The position numbers and the translations under genes are program-made. Positions 9,226 to 17,254 of a stretch of 64,000 bases of DNA are shown in pieces (within the stretch, counting starts at the first letter, position 1; the number at the start of each line of letters is the position of its first letter). Source of the DNA: Flavobacteriaceae bacterium (lineage in GTDB: Bacteria; Bacteroidota; Bacteroidia; Flavobacteriales; Flavobacteriaceae); assembly GCA_027082925.1 (NCBI GenBank), contig JALWTD010000016.1, positions 62,001 to 126,000 of the forward strand, read 5' to 3'. The notes beneath the pieces are model-generated. The model was given only the letters and a program-made list of their open reading frames with translations, did no database searches and was not told the origin of the DNA.

Positions 9226-9741
9226 TTAGTAGTAAGGTGAAATCATTAAATAAACCACTACACCACTTACGGTAACGTACAACCATAAAGGAAATGTGAT
9301 TTTTGCAATTTTTTTATGAAGAGTAATATTATTGGTAATTGCTCTAACGTAAGTAATTAATACAAAAGGTATTACAACTATAGATAAAATAATATGACTT
9401 ATTAGTATTAAAAGGTAAATTGTTTTTATAAAACCTTGTGCTTTAAATGTTGTTGAGTTTGAAGTCATATGGTACAACACATACATTGCTAAAAACAGTA
9501 CCGATAAGCCTATGGCTGTTTTCATTAATTTTTGATGCAATGCAATACGGTTATTTTTAACTGCCCACACAGCTACAATAAGTACTAAAGAAGTAAGTGC
9601 GTTTACAGAAGCGTATATTGGTGGCAAAAAAACCGGTAATTCAACATTTATTTTAACCCCAAATAAAGCGGCAACTACCAATGGTATTACAATAGACAAA
9701 ACAACAATCCATTTGTTGTATTTTTCAGCATTTGTTGTCAT
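9226..9741 (-). CDS. DUF420 membrane protein
   Basis: A 171-residue membrane protein with about five hydrophobic helices and conserved histidines in the helices (for example HMTSNSTT, ILISHIILS, LHKKIAKITFPLW). This matches the DUF420 family, found beside cytochrome c oxidase assembly genes in Bacteroidota and Bacillota. The molecular function is unknown; a role in oxidase biogenesis is inferred from context. Its ATG overlaps the SCO stop codon by one base, indicating translational coupling. Confidence 0.85.
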   Translation of the reverse strand: MTTNAEKYNKWIVVLSIVIPLVVAALFGVKINVELPVFLPPIYASVNALTSLVLIVAVWAVKNNRIALHQKLMKTAIGLSVLFLAMYVLYHMTSNSTTFKAQGFIKTIYLLILISHIILSIVVIPFVLITYVRAITNNITLHKKIAKITFPLWLYVTVSGVVVYLMISPYY

Positions 9742-10367
9742 TATTCTTTTAAAAGTATTTCAATATCTTCCATAATCATCTTTACTCCTTCCGGATTCAA
9801 ACCATCATAAAAAGCAATTGGATTTCCATAATCATCAAGTCTTGATCGAATATTTCCTTGTTTATCTACAAGAGCAAACATTCCCGAATGCTCAAAACCT
9901 CCTTCAGCTTCACTATTTTCTCCTGCAAAAAGTGTAAATCCGGTATTTGCCAATTCGTAAATTTTATCTTGATCTCCTGTTAAAAAGTTCCAATTTTTCA
10001 TTGTCGCTCCGTGAGATTTGGCATAAGCTTTTAAAATTTTAGGAGTGTCATGTGTAGGGTTAATACTAAACGATACTATTCCAAAATCTTGGTAAGCGTA
10101 AAATTTATCTTGAATACGCACCATACTCTTTGTCATTTTAGGGCAAATAGTAGGGCATGTAGTAAAGAAAAACTCAACTACATATACCTTATTTTTATAA
10201 AAATCGTTTGAGATTTTTTCTCCGTCTTGATTTACAAATTCAAAATGAGGTACTTTATTAATAGTAGCCAGTGTTGGTGTTTTTAACTTATTTACAATTT
10301 TTGGAACGGCATAAATCCCAAAAATTAATACGATAAAAGCGATACCTACGTATGAATATTTTTTCAT
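9741..10367 (-). CDS. SCO1/SenC family copper chaperone
   Basis: A thioredoxin-fold copper protein that delivers copper to the CuA site of cytochrome c oxidase or acts as its thiol reductase. One N-terminal membrane anchor (about 5-24) precedes the soluble domain. The copper-binding CPTICP motif (C71, C75) and the distal histidine in GGFEHSGMFALVD are present. The length, 208 residues, is normal. It sits 11 bp after a second thioredoxin-like membrane protein and overlaps the DUF420 gene by one base. Confidence 0.93.
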   Translation of the reverse strand: MKKYSYVGIAFIVLIFGIYAVPKIVNKLKTPTLATINKVPHFEFVNQDGEKISNDFYKNKVYVVEFFFTTCPTICPKMTKSMVRIQDKFYAYQDFGIVSFSINPTHDTPKILKAYAKSHGATMKNWNFLTGDQDKIYELANTGFTLFAGENSEAEGGFEHSGMFALVDKQGNIRSRLDDYGNPIAFYDGLNPEGVKMIMEDIEILLKE

Positions 10368-10378
10368 TTTCTAATCGT

Positions 10379-11026
10379 TTAGATTTCTCTTTTTCTGCGT
10401 TTTTCTTTTTCCTTCGATTTTTTTAACTGATAATAAATAATATCAATATCATCTTTCATTTTATTCTTCAAAACAGCTACGGACCTCATATCGTAACCGT
10501 ATAACTTACCATCTTTAGTATCTTCATCATCTTTACGTCCACGCAAACGCAACTTCATATCAATAATATAAGCATATTTTGAATGCAAGTTGTTATTAAG
10601 TTCAAACGGTGTTTCAAAGCTATTAAATAACTTTTTAATATTTGATGGTTTTGTATAAATAAAATTCCATTTAGCAATATCTGTAAAAGCTGAAAGTTCC
10701 TTTATAATTTGAGAGTATTCTTCTTTTTTATCTTCAGGAATTACGGCAACTATTTGAAACAGTATTTTAGAATAATAACGTTTGTAAATAACTTCATTTA
10801 AATTGAAAAGTGTTGCCTTTGCTTCATTTAAATCGCTTCCCAAAAAACAAACTATTGTTAGATTTTGGTTGAACGAACAGTTAGCGTTTGGTGCTATTTC
10901 TTTAATATCTAAAACCTTCTCGGTTAATATTGGTAGATTGGAGTATTTGTATATTCCTTTTGATAAAAAAATATAAAACACCAACGGTAAAATAAACAGG
11001 CTAAAGAGTACCCAAAATTTTTTCAT
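10379..11026 (-). CDS. Membrane-anchored thioredoxin-like protein of the oxidase operon, no named family
   Basis: A 215-residue protein with one N-terminal membrane helix (about 3-22) and a soluble domain whose strand/helix order (LTIVCFLGSD, then FQIVAVIPED, then WNFIYTKP) resembles SCO or thioredoxin folds, but without a CxxC pair. The C-terminus is strongly basic (KKSKEKEKRRKREI). I start it at the ATG at 11026; a frame-compatible ATG at 11074 would place a perfect hairpin terminator inside the coding region. Function is unknown; its position directly before SCO suggests oxidase assembly. Confidence 0.75.
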   Translation of the reverse strand: MKKFWVLFSLFILPLVFYIFLSKGIYKYSNLPILTEKVLDIKEIAPNANCSFNQNLTIVCFLGSDLNEAKATLFNLNEVIYKRYYSKILFQIVAVIPEDKKEEYSQIIKELSAFTDIAKWNFIYTKPSNIKKLFNSFETPFELNNNLHSKYAYIIDMKLRLRGRKDDEDTKDGKLYGYDMRSVAVLKNKMKDDIDIIYYQLKKSKEKEKRRKREI

Positions 11027-11045
11027 ATCACTTCTAAAATTAAAA

Positions 11046-11067
11046 AAGGTGGTTAAAAAACCACCTT
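11046..11067 (-). terminator. Hairpin between subunit IV gene and assembly genes
   Basis: The inverted repeat AAGGTGGTT (11046-11054) and AACCACCTT (11059-11067) is followed on the minus strand by a T-rich run. It sits 22 bp after the subunit IV stop codon and upstream of the chosen start of the next gene. It could be a partial terminator that lowers expression of the downstream assembly genes relative to the structural genes. Confidence 0.7.
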
Positions 11068-11089
11068 CCTCCATTATTTTAAATTCTTA

Positions 11090-11443
11090 TTAGTAATTCC
11101 ATTTTGTCAACGGACCTAAAACATCATTAATATAGCTTCCTTCTATTAATAAAAGTGTTGCTAAATACACAATATAAATAATTGCTGTCCAAACCACAGC
11201 TCTTCTTAAACTCTTTTTTTCGTCGGCCATATGCATAAAAAACCACGTAATGTAATATGCTTTTACCAATGTTAAGACTAAGAAAATGATGTTTAACAAA
11301 CTTGTTCCTACAAGTTTTGTAAGGTGTAAAGCATCTGGTTTTAAAATACCTAAAATAACTTCAACCGTTGTTATTACTGAAAGTATCCCAAATACTTTCC
11401 AAATTAATTTTGTGTGTGACGTATGTTCTTGTGCGTGTGTCAT
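11090..11443 (-). CDS. Cytochrome c oxidase subunit IV family protein
   Basis: A small three-helix membrane subunit of the heme-copper oxidase (CyoD/COX4-like family). The start is set at ATG 11443 (MTHAQEHTSHTKL), giving 117 residues with three hydrophobic segments. The longer frame from 11497 would overlap the subunit III gene and has no homology-like N-terminus. The His-rich N-terminal tail and the 'KAYYITWFFMHMADEKKSLR' stretch are typical of the family. It follows the subunit III gene by 17 bp. Confidence 0.85.
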   Translation of the reverse strand: MTHAQEHTSHTKLIWKVFGILSVITTVEVILGILKPDALHLTKLVGTSLLNIIFLVLTLVKAYYITWFFMHMADEKKSLRRAVVWTAIIYIVYLATLLLIEGSYINDVLGPLTKWNY

Positions 11444-11460
11444 TGTAATCTCTTTTATTG

Positions 11461-12441
11461 TTAAACTAGGTAGAAGAATGTAAATACAAATACCCAAACT
11501 AAATCTACAAAGTGCCAGTATAATCCTACTTTTTCAACCATTTCATAATGGCCTCTTCGCTCGTAAGTACCAATAATTACATTAAAAAATATGATAATAT
11601 TTATAAGTACTCCTGTAAAAACGTGAAATCCGTGAAAACCTGTTATAAAGAAAAAGAAGTTTGCAAACAGTGTTTTTCCGTACTCATTAACCTTTAAGTT
11701 AGCTCCTTCAACAACAGCTTTAGCATTGCTTAAATAAGCCATTGCCTTATCTCTAGAAATAATTGTTTTTTTCTTTGTGTCTGGGTTTATTTTTTCGGTT
11801 CTAATTGTTATATCAGGATTGGCTTTAAATCCTTCTATTACTTCATTTACAGTAAATGGAGGTAATGCTGGTTCAGCAACAAACCATAAACCGTTGTTTT
11901 TTGTATGTCTAACACGTTCAGAGTGTAACGGTTTTGCAAAACTTTCTAGGGCAATTTGCTCTCCTTCGCTATTTACAAATTGAATTATTTTGCCATCGTT
12001 TAACTGAACTGCTCCGTAAGAACCGTTGATAAAATTTTTCCACTCCCAAGCTTGAGAACCTAAGAAAATAAGTCCACCAACAATAGTAAGCAACATATAA
12101 AATGTTACTTTTTTCTTATTCATTTGATGACCTGCATCAACAGCTAGCACCATTGTTACTGATGAAAATATTAATATAAAGGTCATTAAAGCAACGTAGT
12201 ACATAGGTGCGTGTACTCCGTGTAAAAATGGAAAGTGGGTAAAAACTTCATCGGCTATGGGCCAAGAATCAATAAATTTAAATCGCATTAAACCGTAAGC
12301 GGCTAAAAAACCTGAAAAGGTAAGAGCGTCAGATAAAATAAAGAACCACATCATCATTTTACCATAACTTGCGCCTAATGGTTTATTATTTCCTCCACTC
12401 CAAACTTTACCATTAGTGTCAGTAGCAATAGTTGCTTCCAT
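11461..12441 (-). CDS. Heme-copper oxidase subunit III (long form)
   Basis: Subunit III of an aa3/caa3-type oxidase, 326 residues. The first helices contain MMMWFFILSDALTFSGFLAAYG and the final ones HGFHVFTG and YWHFVDLVWVFVFTFFYL, which are the family's conserved segments. Between these blocks lies an insertion of about 105 mostly hydrophilic residues (roughly 137-240) not found in ordinary subunit III. It is the second of two subunit III genes in the operon. Subunits I and II are not in this window. Confidence 0.92.
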   Translation of the reverse strand: MEATIATDTNGKVWSGGNNKPLGASYGKMMMWFFILSDALTFSGFLAAYGLMRFKFIDSWPIADEVFTHFPFLHGVHAPMYYVALMTFILIFSSVTMVLAVDAGHQMNKKKVTFYMLLTIVGGLIFLGSQAWEWKNFINGSYGAVQLNDGKIIQFVNSEGEQIALESFAKPLHSERVRHTKNNGLWFVAEPALPPFTVNEVIEGFKANPDITIRTEKINPDTKKKTIISRDKAMAYLSNAKAVVEGANLKVNEYGKTLFANFFFFITGFHGFHVFTGVLINIIIFFNVIIGTYERRGHYEMVEKVGLYWHFVDLVWVFVFTFFYLV

Positions 12442-12498
12442 AAAGTATTATTTTTGATTTTTTTAGTTATAGTTTCGCCAAAAATACATAATTTTTTT

Positions 12499-13083
12499 TT
12501 ATCTAATAAAATAGAAAAAGAAAAACAAGTAAATCCATAATATATCTACAAAATGCCAGAAAATAGCGCCGAGCTCTAGACCTAAAGAATCTTTGGCTGA
12601 ATATTTTTTATTAAAGTGGTTAAATAGTACCACAAGTAGCACTATCATTCCTGCAATTACGTGTAACACATGGATAATGGTAATACCTCCAATAAACGAA
12701 GATTTTACGGTGCTTTTCTCACCTGCAACAAACAATCCGGCATTATACAGTTCTACAAAAATTCCCCTGTACTGAAAATACGCAAATCCTACTCCCAAAA
12801 GTAGTGTTGCTATTAAAAATACCGATGTTAAATTTCTATTATTTTGAGTTATAAAACGTTTTGCTAACATAAAAGTAATACTACTTAGTATGATTAAAAG
12901 CGTGCTTATATAAAAAGCATTTGGTAAATCAAATGAAACCCAATCATCTCTTTTACGACTAACCACATAGGCACTTGTTAAACCAGCAAACATCATTGTC
13001 ATGCTAATCATAGAAACCCATAGCATTGGTTTTGCCGATTTTCTTTTTGAAGATTTTAATTCTTTTTCTAAAGATTCGTTCAT
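12499..13083 (-). CDS. Heme-copper oxidase subunit III (short form)
   Basis: A second subunit III-like gene, 194 residues with five helices, about the length of CyoC/CtaE short forms. It carries ITIIHVLHVIAGMIVLL and the terminal IFWHFVDILWIYLFFFFYF signature. Its first codon lies 2 bp after the cyoE stop codon. Two unequal subunit III genes in tandem are a common arrangement in Bacteroidota oxidase operons; the division of labour between them is not known to me. Confidence 0.92.
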   Translation of the reverse strand: MNESLEKELKSSKRKSAKPMLWVSMISMTMMFAGLTSAYVVSRKRDDWVSFDLPNAFYISTLLIILSSITFMLAKRFITQNNRNLTSVFLIATLLLGVGFAYFQYRGIFVELYNAGLFVAGEKSTVKSSFIGGITIIHVLHVIAGMIVLLVVLFNHFNKKYSAKDSLGLELGAIFWHFVDILWIYLFFFFYFIR

Positions 13084-13085
13084 AA

Positions 13086-13958
13086 TTAATGTAAAAATTT
13101 ATCTACTACGTAAATTATTTGTGCCAAGGTAATATACAACACGCTAGAAAGCATTAACTGTCTAGCTTCTTTACTTGTTTGGTTTTGGTATAACTTTATG
13201 GCATAAAAAAGCATTACTCCTCCCAAAAATACCAAAATAATGGCAGTTGCAGGATAAATATAAAAATTTCCTGTTAATTTTAATACCGGTATCACAGAAA
13301 CTATTAATAAACATACTGTATACAAAATAATTTGAATAACGGCTTTCTTATTTTTTTGTCCCATTGGCATTAAATTAAATCCGGCTTTTTTATACTCGTC
13401 AAATTGCAACCAAGCAATTGCCCAAAAGTGAGGGAATTGCCAAAAAAACTGTATTAAAAACAGCATTCCCGGCTCTATTGAAAAGTCGTTTGTTGCCGCA
13501 ACCCATCCTAACATAAAAGGAATTGCTCCCGGTATTGCTCCAACAAAAACAGCTAAAGGTGTAACTGCTTTAAGAGGTGTATAAACACTTGTATATAAAA
13601 ATATGGAAATGGCTCCAAACAATGCGCTTTTAGGGTTGATACTATATAAAATAGCAAGTCCTAAAATAGTAAATGAAACAGCTACCACCATTGCCATAGA
13701 AACGTGCATTCTGCCAGCAGGTAGCGGTCTATTCATTGTTCTTTTCATTAAAGCATCGGTATCTTTTTCTATAATTTGATTAAATGCATTTGATGCCCCA
13801 ACCATTAGATATCCTCCTATAGCTAATAAAATAAGTGTTGTTACATGTATTTGATCTACAGCTAATAAATATCCTGCCAATGATGAAAACACAACACTTA
13901 AAGAAAGTCCGACCTTGGTTAATTGCTTAAAATCACTAAAAATTGCTGAAAAGTTCAC
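13086..13958 (-). CDS. cyoE: Protoheme IX farnesyltransferase (heme O synthase)
   Basis: This UbiA-family prenyltransferase converts heme B to heme O, the precursor of heme A for the oxidase. Its 290 residues carry eight or nine helices, the first Asp-rich motif NAFNQIIEKDTDALMKRTMNRPLP (about 60-83) and a second conserved loop FDEYKKAGFNLMP. The start is GTG at 13958; no upstream ATG exists in frame. It is the first gene of the operon and has a good TTG-N19-TATATTTG promoter upstream. The COX15/CtaA protein near 61 kb would carry out the next step to heme A. Confidence 0.95.
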   Translation of the reverse strand: MNFSAIFSDFKQLTKVGLSLSVVFSSLAGYLLAVDQIHVTTLILLAIGGYLMVGASNAFNQIIEKDTDALMKRTMNRPLPAGRMHVSMAMVVAVSFTILGLAILYSINPKSALFGAISIFLYTSVYTPLKAVTPLAVFVGAIPGAIPFMLGWVAATNDFSIEPGMLFLIQFFWQFPHFWAIAWLQFDEYKKAGFNLMPMGQKNKKAVIQIILYTVCLLIVSVIPVLKLTGNFYIYPATAIILVFLGGVMLFYAIKLYQNQTSKEARQLMLSSVLYITLAQIIYVVDKFLH

Positions 13959-14013
13959 CCTCGTATTTATTACTTTTGAAGTTCTATTTATTTAACTCTT
14001 ATTTAGAACAGTG

Positions 14014-14043
14014 CAAATATATTTTATTATTAGAGAATTGCAA
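14014..14043 (-). promoter_or_regulatory. Promoter of the cyoE/oxidase operon (TTG-N19-TATATTTG)
   Basis: On the minus strand TTG (14041-14043) is followed by exactly 19 nt and then TATATTTG (14014-14021), matching the Bacteroidota -33/-7 consensus. The box ends 55 bp upstream of the GTG start of cyoE. Confidence 0.75.
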
Positions 14044-14096
14044 CCTTTAAACGAGGAGTTTAAAAAAATTATTTAAAATAAAATTAAAAAAAGCCT

Positions 14097-14125
14097 TTGC
14101 AATTAATAGAATTGTTTTAAATTTG
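14097..14125 (+). promoter_or_regulatory. Promoter of the tRNA pair (TTG-N18-TAAATTTG)
   Basis: TTG at 14097-14099, an 18-nt spacer and TAAATTTG at 14118-14125 match the Bacteroidota consensus. It lies about 47 bp upstream of tRNA-Gly and diverges from the cyoE promoter. Confidence 0.7.
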
Positions 14126-14172
14126 CCCTCGCATTTGAGATATTAATGCACGTTCTTAAAGATAATATGACT

Positions 14173-14244
14173 GCGAAAGTAGCTCAGGGGTAGAGCATCA
14201 CCTTGCCAAGGTGAGGGTCGCGGGTTCAAATCCCGTCTTTCGCT
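14173..14244 (+). tRNA. tRNA-Gly (anticodon GCC)
   Basis: The acceptor stem GCGAAAG pairs with CTTTCGC, with discriminator T. The D arm contains AGCTCAGGGGTAGAGC, the anticodon arm CACCTTGCCAAGGTG presents GCC, and the T arm is CGGGTTCAAATCCCG. CCA is not encoded. Confidence 0.97.
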
Positions 14245-14266
14245 CTACAACATATAAAATACCAAT

Positions 14267-14352
14267 GCAGAAGTGGTGGAATTGGTAGACACGCTGGACT
14301 TAAAATCCAGTGGGCAGTAATGCCCGTACGGGTTCAAGTCCCGTCTTCTGTA
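14267..14352 (+). tRNA. tRNA-Leu (anticodon TAA)
   Basis: The acceptor stem GCAGAAG pairs with CTTCTGT (a G-T closing pair), discriminator A. The D arm has GTGGTGGAATTGGTAGACAC, the anticodon loop is CTTAAAA with TAA, and a long variable arm (GGGCAGTAATGCCC) is present, as in class II tRNAs. It follows tRNA-Gly by 22 bp and is probably co-transcribed. CCA is not encoded. Confidence 0.97.
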
Positions 14353-14354
14353 CT

Positions 14355-14387
14355 AAAACTCTCTTAATTTTTAATTTTGAGAGTTTT
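14355..14387 (+). terminator. Terminator of the tRNA operon
   Basis: AAAACTCTC (14355-14363) pairs with GAGAGTTTT (14379-14387), with a T tract at the 3' side. It follows tRNA-Leu immediately. Confidence 0.75.
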
Positions 14388-14514
14388 TTATTTTGTTTCT
14401 AACAATATCTATTTTAACTAATATGGTAAGTACTTTTTCATTATATCTTATTTCTACAAATTTAAAAAAAGAACATGTACAAATTAAGTCTCAATAACAT
14501 ACATACCCATTAAA

Positions 14515-16386
14515 TTAATATTGTGTTAGCTCACAAAAAACATATTCAGAATTACTAAATACAGTAAGTACAAAATGATAAAAATGTTGAACGTTACTCG
14601 TACTTACAGTAGAAACATAAAGATCTATCGTATTATTAGTGTTTCCATTATTCGTATCAATAACATTAGCAACTTGAGTCCAATTATTTGGTATATTCGT
14701 ATAAGAATAAATATTACCATAGACAACAATAGCACCTAAATTAGAAAGAGCTGCCGTTGTTTTCATATATAAATTTGAGTTTGGAGATAAAGTAATCTGG
14801 AAATCTGTAATATTAAATAAATCAGTTATTATATTATCAGTATTAGTGTCCTGTATTATTGCAGTTCTAGTAACCCTATTATTAGTTATTTGGTTTTGAA
14901 TATTTGAAGTTGCACCAGCAAGGTATCCCAATTCGGTTGAGGTAGTAGATGAAACAGTCACCTTACCACTGCTATCTGAAATTAGTGCTCTATTTGCTGT
15001 TAAATTGGGAGCAGCATTAACTACGTAAGGGCTTGCTGTTGTACCCATACCTGTTACCGTTACATTGCTGCCTGCTGTTACTTTGGTCTCTGAACCATCA
15101 GATGTACTAGCTGTTTGCCAACTTGCCAATCCATTTGCATCAGAAGTTAGCACTTTCCCAGCTCCTGGTGTACCTCCTTCAATTTTAACCGTTCCTGAAA
15201 CTTCTAAATTACCATTTGCTCTAAGCAAATTATTGTCAAATTCACCATAAATTAAGGGAGTAGTTGTAGGTGAATTTGCGATATAGAGTCTATGACTGCC
15301 AGTTTCATACCAACCAGCCCTATACCCTATAAATGTATTATAATTATTGTTATCGCCTAAATTATAACCAGCCTGATACCCAACTATAGTGTTATAGGCA
15401 TACCCTACCGTCAATGTCCCATTGTTATTACCGTATCCAGTTCTGAAACCTATCATTACATTAGCTCCTCCTCCTATATTCCCAAACCCAGCTTCACTAC
15501 CTATCATTACGTTAGTACCAATATTTCCACCGTTAAAACCTGCATTATAGCCAATATATACATTATCAGCTCCGATATTGTTAAATCCTGCATAGGCCCC
15601 AAAAATTGTATTATTGTCTGTACCATTGATCTTATTACCAGCACTATACCCCAAGGCAGTATTGTTAAATGATTGAGTATTATTATTTACATAATTTGCA
15701 GTGTTAGTTCCAATAAACATATTTGTACCAGTCGATATAGCATCACTGAGCTCATCTATATTGGTTGCACCCGTTGGAGCTATTTTCCATTCAGGAGCTG
15801 TTGCACCTGCATTCATGGTTAACACTTGGTTAGCAGTACCTTTTGGTAAAATTGTTCCGGTTCCATTTGTTCCTCCATATATGATATCTCCTTGTGCAGT
15901 CATAGGACTTAAGGCATCAAAAGCGGCCGTTTTTGTTGTTGCTCCTGTACCTCCATTTGCAATAGCAACTGCCCCTGTAACACTTTCTGCTGTTTTAGCA
16001 TGTAAAGCATAAGGTACACTCATTAGCTGTGTTGTACTTGTAATTGTATAGTTTGTGCCACCTGTTGGGTCGGTTTCTGTTTTAATGAAATAAGTATCGT
16101 TTGCCCAATCTATAGTAGTAAAATCTCCGCTTACTACAGTTCCTGTTCCTATTTCTAAACTTACTAGTCCATTAGTGTTGGTAGTGGGTATTTGGGTTTC
16201 TACATATACCGCTGAACCTGTTGCTGTGGTTTGCAAAATGCTTATTTGCATACCTATTGATGTATTGGTTACTAAAGCGTTACTTGCATCTCTAATTACC
16301 GCTTGATAACTCATTTTTTGTGGGCTCTGAGCCCAAATACTTACAGTTAATAATACTGCTACTAAAAGTGTAGTTATTTTTTTCAT
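14515..16386 (-). CDS. Secreted surface protein with YadA-head-like repeats
   Basis: A 623-residue protein with a signal peptide (ending near WAQ, residue 20). The first ~130 residues (SPQKMSYQAVIRDASNALVTN onward) are a domain common in Bacteroidota surface proteins. A region near residues 240-365 holds seven copies of a short motif of the type N-[TV]-x-[ILF]-[GA]-x-x-[AT]-G (NTALGYSAG, NTIFGAYAG, NVYIGYNAG, NVMIGSEAG and so on), like the beta-roll repeats of trimeric autotransporter heads. A linker GTPGAGKVLTSDANGLASW follows, as in tail-fibre-like proteins. No T9SS C-terminal domain is visible. It follows the T9SS gene by 6 bp. An adhesin role is inferred. Confidence 0.85.
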   Translation of the reverse strand: MKKITTLLVAVLLTVSIWAQSPQKMSYQAVIRDASNALVTNTSIGMQISILQTTATGSAVYVETQIPTTNTNGLVSLEIGTGTVVSGDFTTIDWANDTYFIKTETDPTGGTNYTITSTTQLMSVPYALHAKTAESVTGAVAIANGGTGATTKTAAFDALSPMTAQGDIIYGGTNGTGTILPKGTANQVLTMNAGATAPEWKIAPTGATNIDELSDAISTGTNMFIGTNTANYVNNNTQSFNNTALGYSAGNKINGTDNNTIFGAYAGFNNIGADNVYIGYNAGFNGGNIGTNVMIGSEAGFGNIGGGANVMIGFRTGYGNNNGTLTVGYAYNTIVGYQAGYNLGDNNNYNTFIGYRAGWYETGSHRLYIANSPTTTPLIYGEFDNNLLRANGNLEVSGTVKIEGGTPGAGKVLTSDANGLASWQTASTSDGSETKVTAGSNVTVTGMGTTASPYVVNAAPNLTANRALISDSSGKVTVSSTTSTELGYLAGATSNIQNQITNNRVTRTAIIQDTNTDNIITDLFNITDFQITLSPNSNLYMKTTAALSNLGAIVVYGNIYSYTNIPNNWTQVANVIDTNNGNTNNTIDLYVSTVSTSNVQHFYHFVLTVFSNSEYVFCELTQY

Positions 16387-16392
16387 ATTAGT

Positions 16393-16869
16393 TTAATTTT
16401 TAATGATTTTAAATATTTTTACTGGTTTATTGTTTTTGGTTACTTTTAAAAAGTAGATTGCTACTGGTTGTGCTTCTAAACTAATGCTAGTAGAAGTATT
16501 GTTTACAATTTTACTTTCTATAACTTTTCCTTGTAAATCATATAGTTGAAAACTTAACCCATTTAGTTTTTCTACTTTTAACGTTAAATAATTTGTGGTT
16601 GGGTTAGGGTAAACACTCAATTCTAAATTGATTGTTACTTCGTTTATACCTAACGTTGTAGATATTTCATAGGGCTGTTGTATACCTTGTGTTACGCTTC
16701 CATTTGTTCCTGTACTTGAAGTATAAACTACTTGCCCTATTGTATAGCTAACCGTTCCTCCAGTTCCTGTTGCACTTCCACCTGCGGTGGCTATTGATTC
16801 TTGCGCCTCTATTCCTCCAATTACGAGGAAAAGTAACATAATACTTATAATTGTCTTTTTATGATTCAT
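16393..16869 (-). CDS. Small secreted protein with T9SS type A sorting domain
   Basis: A 158-residue protein with a signal peptide (to about residue 22), a Gly/Thr-rich segment (TAGGSATGTGGTVSYTIGQ, ending GIQQPYEIS) and a C-terminal type A sorting domain (about 75-158: YPNPTTNYLTLKV, YDLQGKVI, PVAIYFLKV, ending in KIIKN). The sorting domain directs export through the type IX secretion system, whose pore SprA is encoded at 27959-35014. It lies directly upstream of the repeat-rich surface protein and is probably the first gene of a two-gene unit. Confidence 0.88.
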   Translation of the reverse strand: MNHKKTIISIMLLFLVIGGIEAQESIATAGGSATGTGGTVSYTIGQVVYTSSTGTNGSVTQGIQQPYEISTTLGINEVTINLELSVYPNPTTNYLTLKVEKLNGLSFQLYDLQGKVIESKIVNNTSTSISLEAQPVAIYFLKVTKNNKPVKIFKIIKN

Positions 16870-17254
16870 AATTTTTTACTGGTTTTTTTAAAGAAAGTGA
16901 TTATTTTAGGATTGTAATTTTAGCATTGAAATAGTTAAAAAAAGAGTCTCCAAGATCAATTTATGATTCTTCTGTTTAATCCAACAATGTGTTTTGCAAA
17001 AACTAAATATGGCAAAAACGTAAAATAAGAGTAGCTTTTTTGTCATAAAATTATAATTTTAATAACATAAATTTACTATGCATTTCTTTTAACCACTAAT
17101 ATTTCACCTACCAAAATCCCCCCTTTTATTTATAAAAACAACATTTTATTAGGTTTTTATGACAAATATCATTTAAAAACAAGTTAACGAATGGTATTCC
17201 TGTTTATTTAATAAGTTATAACCTTAAAAGACTGATCTATTAAAAGTTATCAAA
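16870..17254. other. 385-bp intergenic stretch, no gene seen
   Basis: Very AT-rich sequence between the T9SS protein gene and the LuxR-type regulator, both on the minus strand. I see no open frame of note, no RNA gene and no convincing TAnnTTTG box. It should hold the promoter of the T9SS/surface protein pair. A weak dyad (ATGA-N6-TCAT) lies at 17159-17172. Confidence 0.5.

Noticed and set aside
15300-15670. Tandem repeats inside the surface protein as a CRISPR-like or satellite array
   Set aside because: The units are degenerate at DNA level and in frame; they are protein repeats.
17159-17172. ATGA-N6-TCAT dyad resembling the Crp/Fnr sites
   Set aside because: Arms are only 4 bp, no -7 box lies at 32 bp, and no related gene is nearby.
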